Shown in pieces: positions 24,793 to 37,081 of a DNA stretch of 64,000 nucleotides (positions within the stretch are counted from its first letter, which is position 1; each line of letters starts with the position of its first letter). The notes under the pieces were generated by a model. The model worked only from the letters and a program-made list of their open reading frames with translations, had not been told where the DNA came from and searched no databases. A program made the position numbers and the translations under genes. Origin of the DNA: Pardosa pseudoannulata (Eukaryota > Arthropoda > Arachnida > Araneae > Lycosidae); assembly GCA_032207245.1 (NCBI GenBank), contig CM063505.1:176607327-176671326 (forward strand), given 5' to 3'.

Positions 24793-25890
24793 TTAATTTT
24801 GAACAGAGGTCCCAAATAATAGCAAGGCTCTACTACTGGGGTCTGAATTGGTTGATAGCTGTTTTGTAGTTTCTTTTAGTTTTTGAATTAAGGAATTTAT
24901 ATTGGGGAACCAAAGCAGTTTAACTATTTCTTTAATAATTTTTCCGATTTCAATTATTTCTTTGAATAGGGAGAGGTTACAAGTCTCATCATTTTTGGCT
25001 TCAGGGGGGGGAGCTTTATCGCTATTTTGATAGAATTATTTCCGTTATTTTTCTGTAGGGTTGAAGCATAAGTATTATTTTTAATATTTGAGGAGGGAGT
25101 GGGAAGATTAGTAGAATTTGCAGGATTCGGGGAAGTGATTTTAGAGTTAAAGGATGGTTTAGGGAATTTTTGGCAACCCTTAAAACTGGCTAGATAGTTT
25201 CCATTACAGTTGCAGCATTTGATGTACTCAGTAATTTCTCCAGAATGTGGACATTCGTTGGTTAGATGGTTCTCAGCACACCTAACACAACGTGGAGCCA
25301 TCCAGCAGTTCGAACTGTTATGAAAGAAGTTCTGGCATCTATGACATTGGAGGATAGATGAACGATATTTTTCAACTTCAATTCTGAAGTAGTTTACATT
25401 TTTTACATCCAAGATCTTAGTACTATGAGGATTGGGAGCAAGTTGGATCTGGTAGATGGGGAGTAATATCTTAATTTTACGACTGGTGAATTGAACTATT
25501 TTAAGGACTTCAAATTTAAGTTTTAATAATTCTTCGGAGATATCTTCTATGGGGTAATCTATGGGAAGACCTTTTATTACTACTTTATAAGGTTTGATGA
25601 AATTATAAGCATAGGTAAACGATTCAATTTTATTAATTTGGATAAACTCAATAATTTTATTTCTCGCTATCTCATTTTCTGGGAAAATTCTTAGAAATTT
25701 ACTGGTAAAAGAGGCTTCAAATTTAACATTTTCTTCAAAATCAGTTAAGTTTTTAAGAAGAGATAAATAATTATCCGGGTTTTTTTATATTAATTGGCTT
25801 AATTTTAATTTTAGGTTAGTTATCAGTTTTAGTAGGCTTATCACATTGATTTTGGTTAGGGGGATTTTCCTCTAAAATTTCTGCTTTCTA
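24793..25890 (-). pseudogene. LINE ORF1 (gag-like, zinc-knuckle) pseudogene
   Basis: The longest open part ends at 24954; its frame is open upstream to about 25785. It begins NYLSLLKNLTDFEENVKF and passes through a YKVVIKGLPIDYPIEDISEE segment typical of the domain before the knuckles in Jockey/CR1-like ORF1 proteins. Next come CHRCQNFFHNSSNC (C-x2-C-x4-H-x4-C), CVRCAENHLTNEC (C-x2-C-x3-H-x4-C) and a third knuckle, CCNCNGNYLASFKGC, whose His is Tyr. A Ser/Pro/Asn-rich linker follows. Frameshifts near 25783 and 24957 and a stop in the N-terminal part break it. After the 3' frameshift the tail (EIVKLLWFPNINSLIQKLKE) resumes to a stop at 24793-24795. ORF1 proteins bind element RNA. No ORF2 endonuclease or reverse transcriptase follows here. 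Confidence 0.82.
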
Positions 25891-27424
25891 CTTCAAAAAT
25901 GGAAATAGCTACAGGAATTGCAAAAATGGAGTGGTAGGAGATGCCAATCTAAGTCGAACGTATTAAGAAAGTCAAAGACCGCAAAATGGCGGGAAGAAAG
26001 AACGATGTAACAAACATTCACCATTTAATTGTTCAACGGTAAATCATTGTTCCGTATCGATGCTTCCACGTGCTGACACTTGTGCCCCAATATCTCATGG
26101 CGGCTAAGTACAGTTAACAGACCTCGCAGGGAAATAATTGTAGCACTGAACCATTAAACATTACAATGAATTCTTTTTTAACTGTAGAACATTACTATTA
26201 CATTTCGGGAACGTTTAGTAATCAAAATAATAAAATATTAAAAGCTGGAAAGAACTTTTATTTTTCATGAAAGCCTGTGTATTACTTTCCTTTCCTTGCT
26301 TTCAATAAATTTTTAAAATGTCTTGTTGATGTAACAATAGTAAAAACGTTCGAAAAAACAAGATGAGAGTCTAGGATTAACCCTGCAGTGTTTGTACGGT
26401 ATCTCACAGATGACAGATATTACGAATTTGTATTGTTCATTAAAGAATACATTTTCATTATATAACTGTATAGTATTACAATAATACATTTTAAAGGCAG
26501 CAAAATTTGTGCAAACAATTTCTTTAAAAACAGTATTATATATAAAATAATAATTATTTTTACTGGTTGTACAATTTTAAAAAAGCTAAACATTAACCCA
26601 TATTGTACCGCACCGACTACATATTTTTGTAAGTTATTAAAACTTTATCCATATCATGAACATGATGTAACTAAGCATATGAAACCAAATTTTTCAAAAC
26701 ATATTTTTAATATTTTTAGTAATTAGCAATCCTATAATTTGGACAGCTAATACTTACGGAATACACGTGTATACTATATTTTTGAACAAAAACTTTCAGC
26801 TACATTATTTCCTCTGTTTTTAAACTACCAGTAACCTGTACAATGTTTGAAAATAATAATAATAATAAATATAATATTAAACATTAAAAAGTGACAATTT
26901 TAAGGGGTTGCTCAAAATACATTTTACGATACAATATACTTTGATTTTTCAGGTTTTTTTTTTGTTACTATGCTAAAGTGGGTCTATTTTAAAGGTGTTA
27001 AAATAAAATCCCCTCAAAAATATTTATAACTTTATTATTAAATAATTTTATTTGCTGTACAATTTTAAAAAGCTGTCCAATATTGGTTAATGATTTTTAC
27101 TTGTATTTGAGTAGGTTCTGTGTTATGCTGTAAATGGGAGTTTGTGAATCGTGCTTTTAATTACAACCTAAAATACATTTTTTTTAACTTAGTCAATCTG
27201 TTTGCATTTCTAAATTTGAAATAGATAACTGAAATATAATCTTAGTACATTTTGGAAATGATAAATTATTGAATCACATGTTTCTAACTTTTATTTATTT
27301 ACTTATTTATTTTTTTATTATTTAGTATGTTATACTAGATTCCTTTTGTACATACAGTTAGAATCGGGTTACAACTTTACAGATAGTATTATTGACTGAT
27401 AAAAATTTTTAAAACTTTAATATA
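25891..27424. other. No gene seen
   Basis: AT-rich DNA with no coding frame or repeat array that I could define. Confidence 0.45.
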
Positions 27425-27545
27425 TTCAACGACGCTGAACAGATAGAGCTTTGCGTTCCAGTACCGGAGTACGTTGGTTCCAAGGCGGACATGAGTGTTT
27501 GTAACCGTTCGAAATCGGATTTAAGAAGTAAATATCAGTTAATTA
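27425..27545 (+). mobile_element. tRNA-headed SINE, degenerate copy
   Basis: It follows the SINE order: GTACCGGAGTACGTTGGTTCC, then GGACATGAGTGTTTGTAACC, GTTCGAAATCGGATTTAAG and AGTAAATATCAG. Many substitutions mark it as an old copy. It lies next to the 125-bp satellite. Confidence 0.6.
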
Positions 27546-27619
27546 TTGCAAAATACTGAACGTAGTGCTCCAACTCTAATCAGGCAGTGTTAATGCAGTT
27601 CAGTGAATAGAGTAAATGC

Positions 27620-28110
27620 TTTTCGAATATCATTGAGTATTAAGGTACAATAATCGGACTGTTAAAAGGCAATGCAAGGTGTTCAGTTACCACTGAATAG
27701 CTTGAAACTTTTATAAGAGAAGTTGAATACTGAAGATAAAATCCTACTAAAAAATCCCTGAATATCAAAGTTCAATTATCAAACTGTCATATGGCATTGC
27801 AAGGTGTTCAAGTACCACTGAATAGCTTCCACCATTTATTAAAGATGTTGAATACTGAAGATCAAATCCTACTAAAAAATCACTGAATATCAAAGTTCAT
27901 TTATCAAACTGCTAAGTGGCAATGCAAGGTGTTCAAGTACCACTGAATAGCTTCAACCATTTATTAAACATATTGAATACTGAAGATCAAATCCTACTAA
28001 AAAATCACTAAATATCAAAGTTCAATTATCAAACTGTTATATGGCATTGCAAGGTGTTCAATTCCTTCTGATTAGCGTGAATCGTTTAGTTGAGAAGTTA
28101 GAGATTGTTG
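27620..28110. repeat. 125-bp satellite array, about 4 copies
   Basis: GCAAGGTGTTCA occurs at 27674, 27799, 27924 and 28049, exactly 125 bp apart. Units share CACTGAATAGCTT, TTGAATACTGAAGAT and CCTACTAAAAAATC. The last unit decays after GGTGTTCAATTCC. Confidence 0.92.
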
Positions 28111-28812
28111 ATCGAGTCCCTCTGAAAGAATGAGAGATAACTGTTGAAAATTTATCAAGGATAGCTAAAGGAAACATCTAGAACGTAATAAGAATCAGTG
28201 AAATCCCTGTATGCTATGTTTGATATTTATTTTAATAAGTCGAAATGGCCTATTGTTTACAACGACGCTCTAGAATCTCGGAGTAAGAAATGTTTAAAGA
28301 GTCACCTTGTGAGATAAATATACTGGGATCATAAAAATTTAATTCAGATGCGTAATTTTAATGAAATATTAGTCTAATATTTTTCTATCATTCAGCCCCA
28401 TACTTAAGTCAAACAACGTATTCACACTTAGTTCTTATTAAGTAGAAATCCATCGTTCAACGCTGAATATGCTTTACATCCAACAATACCAAATATTGCA
28501 AAGATTTAAATTATGCAGGAAAAAATGGGAAAAACGAGAACATCCATTAAAACTGGATTTTTTTCATTATTAACTTTTGTAAATTTGAAATGAATGTTAA
28601 AATAATTTATTTTCATTTGTATATTGGTAACCAAAGGAATAAAAAAGATATAGTAAAAGAAGTAAAACATTTATGTTTATATCTTTATTTTATATATAAT
28701 ACTTGCCATCACAAAAAATATTTCAATGATAAAAAGAGATCATTAATATTCTGATCTAAAATTATTAATGATCTAAGCTTATGGAGGAAATTATTCCTAT
28801 GGAATTTCAAAC
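28111..28812. other. No gene seen
   Basis: Unique-looking AT-rich DNA between the satellite and the next SINE. Confidence 0.5.
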
Positions 28813-28995
28813 AGATTTGGTTTGGTTTGGAGCTTTACGGTCTACAGTTAAGCTCACTAGGGCTAATGAGACCGGGATTTACTGCTTAAATCCGATTCCG
28901 AACGGCTACGAACATCCATGTTATCAGCGAGATTCGAATCCGCAATCTCTGGTACCGAAGAGCAGGGCTGTACCATTCGACCATCGTTCGGGGAA
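28813..28995 (-). mobile_element. tRNA-headed SINE
   Basis: Read on the minus strand: a tRNA-like start (GATGGTCGAATGGTACAGCC), then GGTACCAGAG, a B box GGATTCGAATCTC, the body CATGGATGTTCGTAGCCGTT, CGGTCTCATTAGCCC and an end CCAAACCAAACCAAA. This is one of the better-preserved copies. The plus-strand open frame from 28781 is its antisense read-through. Confidence 0.8.
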
Positions 28996-29412
28996 TCGGA
29001 ACAGATATTGTTCTCAGGGGATGCTACAGATATTTTCAAAGTGGACATTTGAAGTACAACCATTTATCCTCACCCGTCGGGATCTATCCATAATAGATGT
29101 TTGGAATAATAGGGACGATAAGCTGCGTAATACTCATAAATAAACTGTAAAACCCGTATGTAAACTGGGATGAAGAGTTGACAGACTGCCTGGTAAACGA
29201 TACAGTAACGACCTTACTCTGGAAGTTGCGGTTCGGTTCGAACTTTCGTTGGAACGTCACTTTGACGTCAGCTTGCGGACATTTTCCTTGCAAACAATCA
29301 AACTACTCACAACGTCCAGAGTAAGCCCCTAAGTAAAATCTAAGTCGGAATCTAAGTCCCCTAAGTCGAAAATTGTGAAGTCATAAAGCTGCATAATCGC
29401 CGCACTGATTGA
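28996..29412. other. No gene seen
   Basis: Moderately GC-rich spacer between the SINE and the hAT-like element. It includes small repeats of CTAAGTC at about 29325-29365. No domain. Confidence 0.45.
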
Positions 29413-30667
29413 CAGAGCAGTAACTAGGGTGTGGCATATATGGCACTTGCAAAAGGCACATCAATCTTAGGGGAGCTGCAAAGTGAGGAAATGGGGTCCG
29501 AAAGAGGATGATTCGCCTCAAGTAAAATCAAGGAAGAGGTGAAAAAGGTTTATTTTTATTTAAAAATCCAGTGAGTTTAAAAACAATTTTTAATTTCTTT
29601 ACTTTTTTAAATGTTTCCAGAGACTAAACGTATTACAAAATATTTACCAAAAATCCTAATATGCTTGAATATAAATCCGGGTATTCGTTCTAAATCTCGA
29701 ATTTACTAAAGTTATTAAAACTAAATTAAATTTTAGATATTCACCACTTTTTTTATGAAAATTCAACGTTCAAATAAAAAATGTACTTCTCAAATAAACT
29801 CTCTTAGCTCGCAGCCTCTGCTCCCAAGTAGAAATTAGCCCAAATAAGCAGAAATTCTATTGGCTCTCAGCAACCAATGAAATTTCTCCCCGGAGCAAGC
29901 TGGATCCGAGCCTCGGAGCTGCCTTGAAACTGTTCTTAGTAACTCAGCCATAGTAGCTTCATTGCATGAATTCCATTGGCTCTCAGGAACCAATGGAATT
30001 TCTCCTCTTGAACTTCTCAATCCGTGTCTGTTTTACTGTCCCTGAATGAACTCTGAATCTGCACTCAATCTTCTCTACTTCCCCAATTGATTCTGTTGGA
30101 AAAAAAAACTATAAAAATAAAAATAAAAATAAAAAAGAAATATTCCAACCCTTAAAGTGTTTACCTAATGTGTTTTTCATAATTATTTGTCCCTTTCACC
30201 GAACTCGTGTATCCTTCCCTACTGTTCTACTATATTTTGTTATCTTATAAATACACTGAACTTAGTATTAGCATTTTTTGGTCCTCATTTTCGTTAACTA
30301 ATTATCTGATATTTCATCACTTCCATGCTACTAGAAACTCTGGCTTAGAGGGCTTGGCCCAGGAAAGTCAGATACGAGCTCCAGTGCGATGTCCAGTGCG
30401 AAATAAACTCTTCAATTTATCAGCAAAAAAAAAAAATACCCAAAGAGTTCAAAAATATTTTTAAGTATTATTAAGGTAAAAATAGAAGAAAAATTATAAA
30501 CTAATATACTAGAAGCCTTTTAAGAAATAACAAAATATTTTGAGTTCATACGGAATATATGATACGGAAAAAAATACATGTTTATATATATTTTCGCTAT
30601 ATTTGGTGGTTGGGACGCAGACTAGTTTTTTTTGCCACGGGCTTTAAAGGACCTAGTTACGGCCCTG
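29413..30667. mobile_element. hAT-like non-autonomous element, 1.26 kb
   Basis: The left end CAGAGCAGTAACTAGGGTGT and the right end (reverse strand CAGGGCCGTAACTAGGTCCT) are inverted repeats. The flanking octamers CTGATTGA (29405-29412) and ACGATTGA (30668-30675) agree at 6 of 8 bases. The interior has two near-identical blocks with ATTGGCTCTCAG and CCAATG (about 29857 and 29967) and a piece of dispersed repeat A near 30347. It has no transposase. It shares long homology, inverted, with 5628-6300. Confidence 0.72.
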
Positions 30668-30675
30668 ACGATTGA

Positions 30676-31401
30676 TTGTTGTCTTTCAGTAGCTAGATAT
30701 ATGAGTTTATACCTCACAACTGACAGACAAGTTAGTATTCGTACAAAATCAGCTTCAAGCTGTAGATCCCAGTCTAAGTAGCCTGAGAGTAGCACAATGT
30801 TGATCTTGTCATTCAGAACCAAACAAAAGTCTTAAGTTGGATAGTAAGTTCAAGCAATCATTAAGCAGAGAAGTCATTAAGTAAGATGTACCTCTATGCA
30901 AACATTGCGTTTAAAAATTAAAAAAATGCCTATTTTGGAGAACTTTATAAAAAGAGAAGGAAAAGTTCTGATAGTAGTAAATCTATCGTTTTGCAACACA
31001 ATAGAGAAGGTCATTTCTCTGAAAAATAAAACTTTTCTTTTCCCTGAAAAAGAAACACTGAAGCATCCGTTAAACACTGATGACCACATTCTTCTCTCAA
31101 TAGAAGAAGTAATAATATACGCCATTGTGCAGAATATGTTTTACTTCTTTATTTGGGGATTCATTTATCTGGTACACTTTGAATGTTCATGGAACCAGCA
31201 ACACAAATGGGGTAGATAGGCAACCCTGACCCTAATCGCCATAGTAGGTTGATCTGCTGAAGCTTTTATTTTTCGCTTCTATTCTAGTGAACCCTGATAT
31301 AATGTTCATATTTTGAAATGAGAGAACGATTTTAAAATACGCTTTTTACTTTCAACATAAAAATTAAAATGATAAAGTATCATAGAATTGACGAATGGTA
31401 T

Positions 31402-31404
<3 letters not shown>
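30676..31404. other. No gene seen; one low-complexity open frame
   Basis: A 107-codon frame (+ 30896-31219) starts with Lys-rich sequence and has no recognisable domain; the opposite strand is also open for 82 codons. I regard both as chance. Confidence 0.4.

Positions 31405-31470
<66 letters not shown>
31405..31470. repeat. (TA)n microsatellite
   Basis: About 65 bp of alternating TA, followed by TTCACATATG and a second short TA run at about 31484. Confidence 0.95.
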
Positions 31471-31471
<1 letters not shown>

Positions 31472-31953
31472 CATATGTTTAAATATATATATATCTGACA
31501 CGGACTAGTGGTTAAGGCATGGAAGACACATTTGATTTCATATGTAAAAACTGCTTTATTGTAATCCTTCTGTCCATAGCTATGCCATTTAGATATCCTT
31601 TGTTATCATAATTTCCACGACAAGCAAAGAGGATGTTATCAGCCCGTGTTCCAGCTCAGAACTGTCTTTTTTGACGTTGCTACCTAAGCAAATTAATATG
31701 TCTACTTCCTATGTCTACTGTTATGTACTCTGTATTGTTCCGCTCGAGAATGTGTCTTTCTCTTATTACTTTATCGTTAATGAGTTCTAACTATTTTTAA
31801 TTATAAATCGCTTAATATTTAACCCCCATTTTTAAACCTGACATATATGTCCAGTATTGAATTTTGCATGACCAATATATTGAGACGATTTAGATATCTT
31901 CAGAATAATTAAAATTTCATTTAAAATTCCAAAACGAAGAATTTGAGATTTAA

Positions 31954-32143
31954 ATAGAACCTCATTACATTGTAAAAACCATAGAAGGACCTGATATATT
32001 TACTGACGCAATTTATAGTCCGAGAGGTGATCCCAGAGAAGATAAGAAGGGTATCGCCGAATTTAATATTAAGAAAGAAAAAGCCTTTATACAATTAATT
32101 ATGTACCCACATACCGAAGGGCCAAGTATGAGGTGACGTATTG
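31954..32143 (+). pseudogene. Coding-like fragment, unidentified
   Basis: An uninterrupted frame of about 60 codons reads IEPHYIVKTIEGPDIFTDAI and on through GIAEFNIKKEKAFIQLIMY to TEGPSMR and a TGA. The same frame then continues RIEHLAIRATHDGGAEGGTC before another stop. The balanced residue use (Asp, Gly, Pro, His) is unlike the Lys/Asn/Ile-rich chance frames elsewhere in this window. There is no ATG start and I do not recognise the protein. It may be a dead exon or a fragment of an element's coding region. Confidence 0.3.
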
Positions 32144-32239
32144 AACATTTAGCTATAAGGGCTACACACGATGGAGGTGCAGAAGGAGGTACTTGCAGGA
32201 GGCCTTGACTAAATCAGAAGTTGAGGGGTCTTATTCTAC

Positions 32240-33727
32240 CAGTAAAATAATTTAAGAAATCCTATTGATCAAAAGTGGTACACAGCGACCATTCCATAGA
32301 AATGGGTACGACACACACGTAACAGCATATTTATAATTTTTTAAACATGTAAAGAAGCAGAAATTCATAATTTTTTGCAAAATTCTTCTTTAGGTGTTAT
32401 AATTGCTTCACAAAAAATATATATTTCAAATATTATTTGTTTATTTATTTATTTGTAGAAAAGGGATAAAAAGTAGTTCAATGTGCCATTCCAGTTTCTA
32501 TGGAATGGCAGACTGGTGTATCGTGGTACAGGAGATCAAAAGATGGCTAAAAATAGAAAAAGGAGTAAAGAGAACCAAGGGTGTCGAGAGAACCAAGAGG
32601 ACTTAGATGACCCACACCCACATCCAACTCAAGGGTTGATGGATGCGAAAGCTTAAGCGGGAGGGAAAAACCTTTCGACACATTATTCATTTCAAAATTA
32701 TACGCTGATTAATTGACTTGAAATTTCAAAACATTTTTTAATAATTTCGTTCATTTCAAAATTTAATTTGCATAAAAGAGTAGTTTGAATTTAATATATT
32801 ATAGATTTCCTTTAACTTTTTAATATGATTGCGATTATTATCTATTCTTTTAAAGTATTCGATTTGTGTTTCGTTTTCGTATTTTTTAATAAACATAAGA
32901 ACAAGATTACATATTACTTGCATGTAATGCTGGGGGACAACGTCTCTCGCATCCGCGGCGACGAGCTTCACGCTATACGTGTCCTCTGGGTAGTGCTAAA
33001 TGAGAGACAACCTCAGGGATATACCTCCTTTAGGTATACACGGGTGTCACGAGCCCGGGGTTAACCCGAGTGAACTTTCTCTTGTGTCTTCTCTGGTAGA
33101 CCAGAACTTGGCTCTGTAGCGCTTGTTTCTTACCGGAGTTGACCAAATTAATTCTCGAACCATGACGGACCTTGTGTAGGTCACCTGCAGCTTTATAGCT
33201 GTTGTGGTTGCTTTCGTGGTGACTGGTCATTCAATTTGTCAACTGCTGTATGGGCGAAGAGCCTGGGTCAGTGTAAGAATTCTCCTTGCATGTAATGCTG
33301 AGGGTTACCTACCATTCCGCATTTACAATTTCGGGAGAACCAAGAGGACGAGAGAACCAGAGGACAGAACCAAAAGAGGTTCTAGAGAACCTAGCAGTGG
33401 CAACTTGGAAAAAGTGAGCGGTGAGTTAAACCCCGCCACCCGCTTCGAGAAGTGTCCGGCAGCAAGACGGCGAGTTTAACTCCATCAATGCTTAAATCTT
33501 TGGGGGCGAAGCAGACATCATTATAATTTAGAGCCATAACTCCTCGTCCACAAAGTCTCTTATCATCTGTCCATATCTTAGCACCTCTGCTCATCATGCC
33601 CTTCTATAAATTAGGTTACGGTTTCACATTTTGAATTTTATCAGGTTCTCATTTCATATCCTAGTTTTATTATTTAATTGCTTTCGATTCTCGACATAAA
33701 ATAGTTGTTAAAATAAGTTGTATCGGT
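32240..33727. other. Mixed region with a GC-richer block and purine-rich repeats
   Basis: Between 32920 and 33480 G+C is clearly higher. TTGCATGTAATGCTG occurs twice (about 32920 and 33289) and GAGAACCAAGAGGAC twice (about 32589 and 33342), hinting at a diverged duplicated unit. Short open frames (66-91 codons) on both strands show no domain. It may be old LTR or UTR sequence; not assigned. Confidence 0.35.
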
Positions 33728-33731
33728 TTAA

Positions 33732-34790
33732 CACGTTGACTGTTATGGGGGTTACCGGTGACCGGCACTCGACTTGGCTACAGCGCCGTGGGGGCCACCT
33801 GTGACCGGCGCAATAATAAAAGTACAAATTATATACAGATAATAATATATGTATACAGATGTAAATATGTATACAGATAAATTTTTCAATAATACAATAA
33901 ATTAATAATTAATAATAATTAAAAAATTAATAATAATAATTAATAATAATAATAATTAATAAATTAATAATAATTATTATTAATAATAATAATTAATAAA
34001 TTAATATAATTTTCAATAATAATATTATGATGGTTTGAAGAAATTAATGCAATATAGAACAAAGAAAAATAATTTTATTAGTACATGAAAAATATACATA
34101 TTATCAGTGCATATTGCGATGAGTCAGATTGAAAGATTCAAGGCAAAGAAAAGGTGAATCAAATCAATCGGAACAATATGTCACCCCTTTTTTAGTCAAA
34201 TTCTTTGCTCTATTTCTTCCTAGCTGCTTTGAATGATAAATAATTAAAGTAATCACTCAGCAATCAAAAGACAATTGTTTGAAAAAAAGGACTATCGTAA
34301 CAATTGTCTACCGCGCCGTGGGAGTCACCGGTGACCACTATCATAAAAACTACTCCAAGAATGATTTTATAACTGTGACAAAACGGTAATATCCTCCATG
34401 GTCTACGCCTACAGCGCTACCCTAGTGGGTAATTTCATGAACTTTGTGAGACATCTCAACTCTCTTCAGTTCGAGTTTCCGCGATATGATGGAACGTGAC
34501 TTTTATTTCTTTTCCCCGAGATAACTGTTTTTGCACTTTTTGTTATTAATAATTTTCCTTTTGTAAATATTTTATGTAGTGATTGTGTTTTATTAAATTC
34601 ATTTGTAAGTGTACATCTTTTTATTTGGATAAATGTGTCACATATTTTTTTTTTCTTCTAACCGTTTACGCATTGCTACATAACTCATTTTATCTGCTGC
34701 AAATAATATTTCAGCATATGCATTGCATAATGAAAAGTTCACGTCGGCACCTTGGGAAAACCATCGAAAATGCGTCTAGAAGTCAACGTG
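33732..34790. mobile_element. piggyBac-like MITE candidate, 1.06 kb
   Basis: The left flank is TTAA (33728-33731), followed by CACGTTGACTGTTATGGGGG. On the right, AGTCAACGTG is followed by TTAT (34791-34794), a one-base change from TTAA. The perfect inverted terminus is CACGTTGACT (10 bp). Near the left end are CGCCGTGGGGGCCACCTGTG and GGTTACCGGTGACC; a related CGCCGTGGGAGTCACCGGTG sits at about 34315. No transposase frame. The short TIR and mutated duplication keep confidence moderate. Confidence 0.58.
33890..34025. repeat. (TAA)n-type microsatellite
   Basis: About 135 bp of imperfect TAA/AAT repeats, probably grown inside the piggyBac-like element. Confidence 0.85.
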
Positions 34791-34794
34791 TTAT

Positions 34795-35224
34795 TTAGTT
34801 AATTGTAAAAAAGTGTAAATAAAAAAATTTTTTTAATTCATGTTTGTACTCTCTTCATAGAATCTGACATTAAAACTAAATCTTTAAACACAACGTAAAC
34901 CAAATAAAACCCTCTTATGTACTAGCAATACAAAATAGCTATGATTGCAGCCACCAAATAAATAAACTTAGATCTACATAACAAGCAATTCAGTAAATAA
35001 AATATCTTACATTCAAAACCAAAACTTATTTCTTCCGTATTTATGAAACTTCCATGCCTATTAGCTCAAAAGCTTTTAAATCCTGTTTGCATTCCTGTTT
35101 TCAGGGGACTAACCTAGTCTGATGTTATTCCGCCCACACGATCTGCTTCCGTGATTAAACCTACAGACAACAATAGACTATCTAAAATTAAATCGCAGAC
35201 AATATTTTTCTGTCTTTAAACCTG
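34795..35224. other. No gene seen
   Basis: AT-rich spacer before the 212-bp array; nothing recognised. Confidence 0.5.
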
Positions 35225-36790
35225 TTATACCATTATGGAGAAGCTACACCAAATACTTCCGAGTAATGACTTTTATTTTTCAAGGAAGGAGATAAAACTT
35301 AAAATTCGTCGTCATTTATATAACAAAATTTCAGATTCAAAATAAGTTGTCCCAAACAAACCAAATTCCTAATAAATAAAGGGTTGGGGACATATATGGA
35401 TAGTTTATTAGGATCTATTGGACTATCTATATGGATAGTCATTATAGAGAAGCTACACCAATTACTTCTAAGTAATGACTTTTATTTTTCAAGGAAGGGG
35501 ATAAACCTTAAAATTCGTCGTCATTTATATGACAAAACTTCAGATTCAGAATAAGTTGTCCCAACCAAACCAAATTCCTAATAAATAAAGGGTTGGGGAC
35601 ATATAATATGGAAAGTCTATTACAATCTAATGGATTATCTATATGGATAGTCATTATAGAGAAGCTACACCAATTACTTCCGAATAATGACATTTATTTT
35701 TCAAGGAAGGAGATAAAACTGAAAATTGGTCGCTATTTATATGACAAATTTCAGATTCAGATTAAGTTGTCCCAGCCATATCAAATTCCTAGTAAATAAA
35801 GGGTTGGGGACATATAATATGAATAGTCTATTAGTATCTATTTGAACTATCTATATGGATAGTCATTATAGAGAAGCTACGCCTATTACTTTTGAATAAT
35901 GACTTTTATTTTTCAAGGAAGGAGATAAAACTTAAAATTCGTCGTCATTTATATGACAAAATTTCAGATTCAGAATAAGTTGTCCCAACCAAACCAAATT
36001 CCTAATAAATAAAGGGTTGGGGACATATAATATGGATAGTCCATTAGGATCTATTGGATTATCTATATGGATAGTCTATTATGATCTACTGGATTATCTA
36101 TATGGATAGTCATTTTAGAGAAGCTACACCAATTACTTCCGAGTAATGACTTTTATTTTTCAAGAAAGGAGATAAAATTTTAAATTTGGAGCCATTTATA
36201 TGACAAAATTTCAGATTCAGAATAAGTGGTCCCACCCAGACCAAATTCCTAATAAATAAAGAGTTGGGGACATATAATATGGATAGTCCATTAGGATCTA
36301 TTGGATTATCTATATGGAGAGTCTATTAGGATCTATTGAATTATCTATATGGATAGTCATTATAGAGAAGCTACACCAATTACTTCCGATTAATAACTTT
36401 TATTTTTCAAGGAAGGAGATAAAACTTAAAATTCGTCGTCATTTATATGACAAAATTTCAGATTCAGAATAAATAGTCCCAACCAAACCAAATTCCTAAT
36501 AAATAAAGGGTTGGGGACATATAATATGGATAGTCTATTAGGATCTATTGGATTATCTATATGGATAGTCATTATAGAGAAGCTACACCAATTACTTCCG
36601 AGTAATGACTTTTATTTTTCAAGGAAGGGGATAAAACTTTAAGTCCGTCGTCATTTATATGACAAAATTTGAGATTCAGAATAAGTGGTCCCAACCAGAC
36701 CAAATTTCTAATAAATAAAGGGTTGGGGGACATATAATATGGATAGCCTATTAGGATATATTGGATAATCTATATGGATAGTCATTAAAT
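35225..36790. repeat. About 212-bp satellite array with internal sub-repeats, 7 copies
   Basis: AAGCTAC landmarks fall at 35241, 35450, 35662, 35874, 36121, 36368 and 36580: spacings 209, 212, 212, 247, 247, 212. The two 247-bp units carry an extra 35-bp copy of the GGATCTATTGGATTATCTAT block, so the array has two levels of repetition. Units share TTACTTCCGAGTAATGACTT and AATAAATAAAGGGTTGGGGA. The short open frames here are by-products. Confidence 0.93.
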
Positions 36791-36967
36791 TGTTCATATA
36801 TAAATAGTCTTTACCCTAAGAAATCCCTACTTGAGAAGTGTGTGTGTGTGTATGTGCAGGATCACATTGTCTAGTTGCACGATGTTGTAAAAGTGCTTGC
36901 CTGTTGTATGGATTTCCTGTATCTCACCAGAAATAAACTGTGTTGTGATTTTGAATGAGTCTCGCCC

Positions 36968-36971
<4 letters not shown>

Positions 36972-37015
<44 letters not shown>

Positions 37016-37031
37016 ATACATACATACATAC

Positions 37032-37079
<48 letters not shown>
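36972..37079. repeat. Compound (AC)n-(AT)n-(CATA)n microsatellite
   Basis: AC repeats pass into AT, then CATA, then a long AT run. Two Tyr-Ile/Cys-Val frames across it are artefacts. Confidence 0.95.

Positions 37080-37081
<2 letters not shown>

Noticed and set aside
26365..26640. TTAACCCTGCAGTG at about 26378 as a piggyBac left end
   Set aside because: I found no inverted partner ending in ...GGGTTAA downstream.
28781..29143. 120-codon plus-strand frame
   Set aside because: Most of it (LVWFGALRS...NGYEHPC) is the antisense read-through of a SINE; the rest has no domain.
30896..31219. 107-codon plus-strand frame
   Set aside because: Lys/Phe/Ile-rich, with an 82-codon frame open on the opposite strand over part of it and no motif; probably chance.
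31500..31530. GACTAGTGGTTAAGGCATGG as a tRNA-like A box
   Set aside because: No B box at the required distance and no stem structure.
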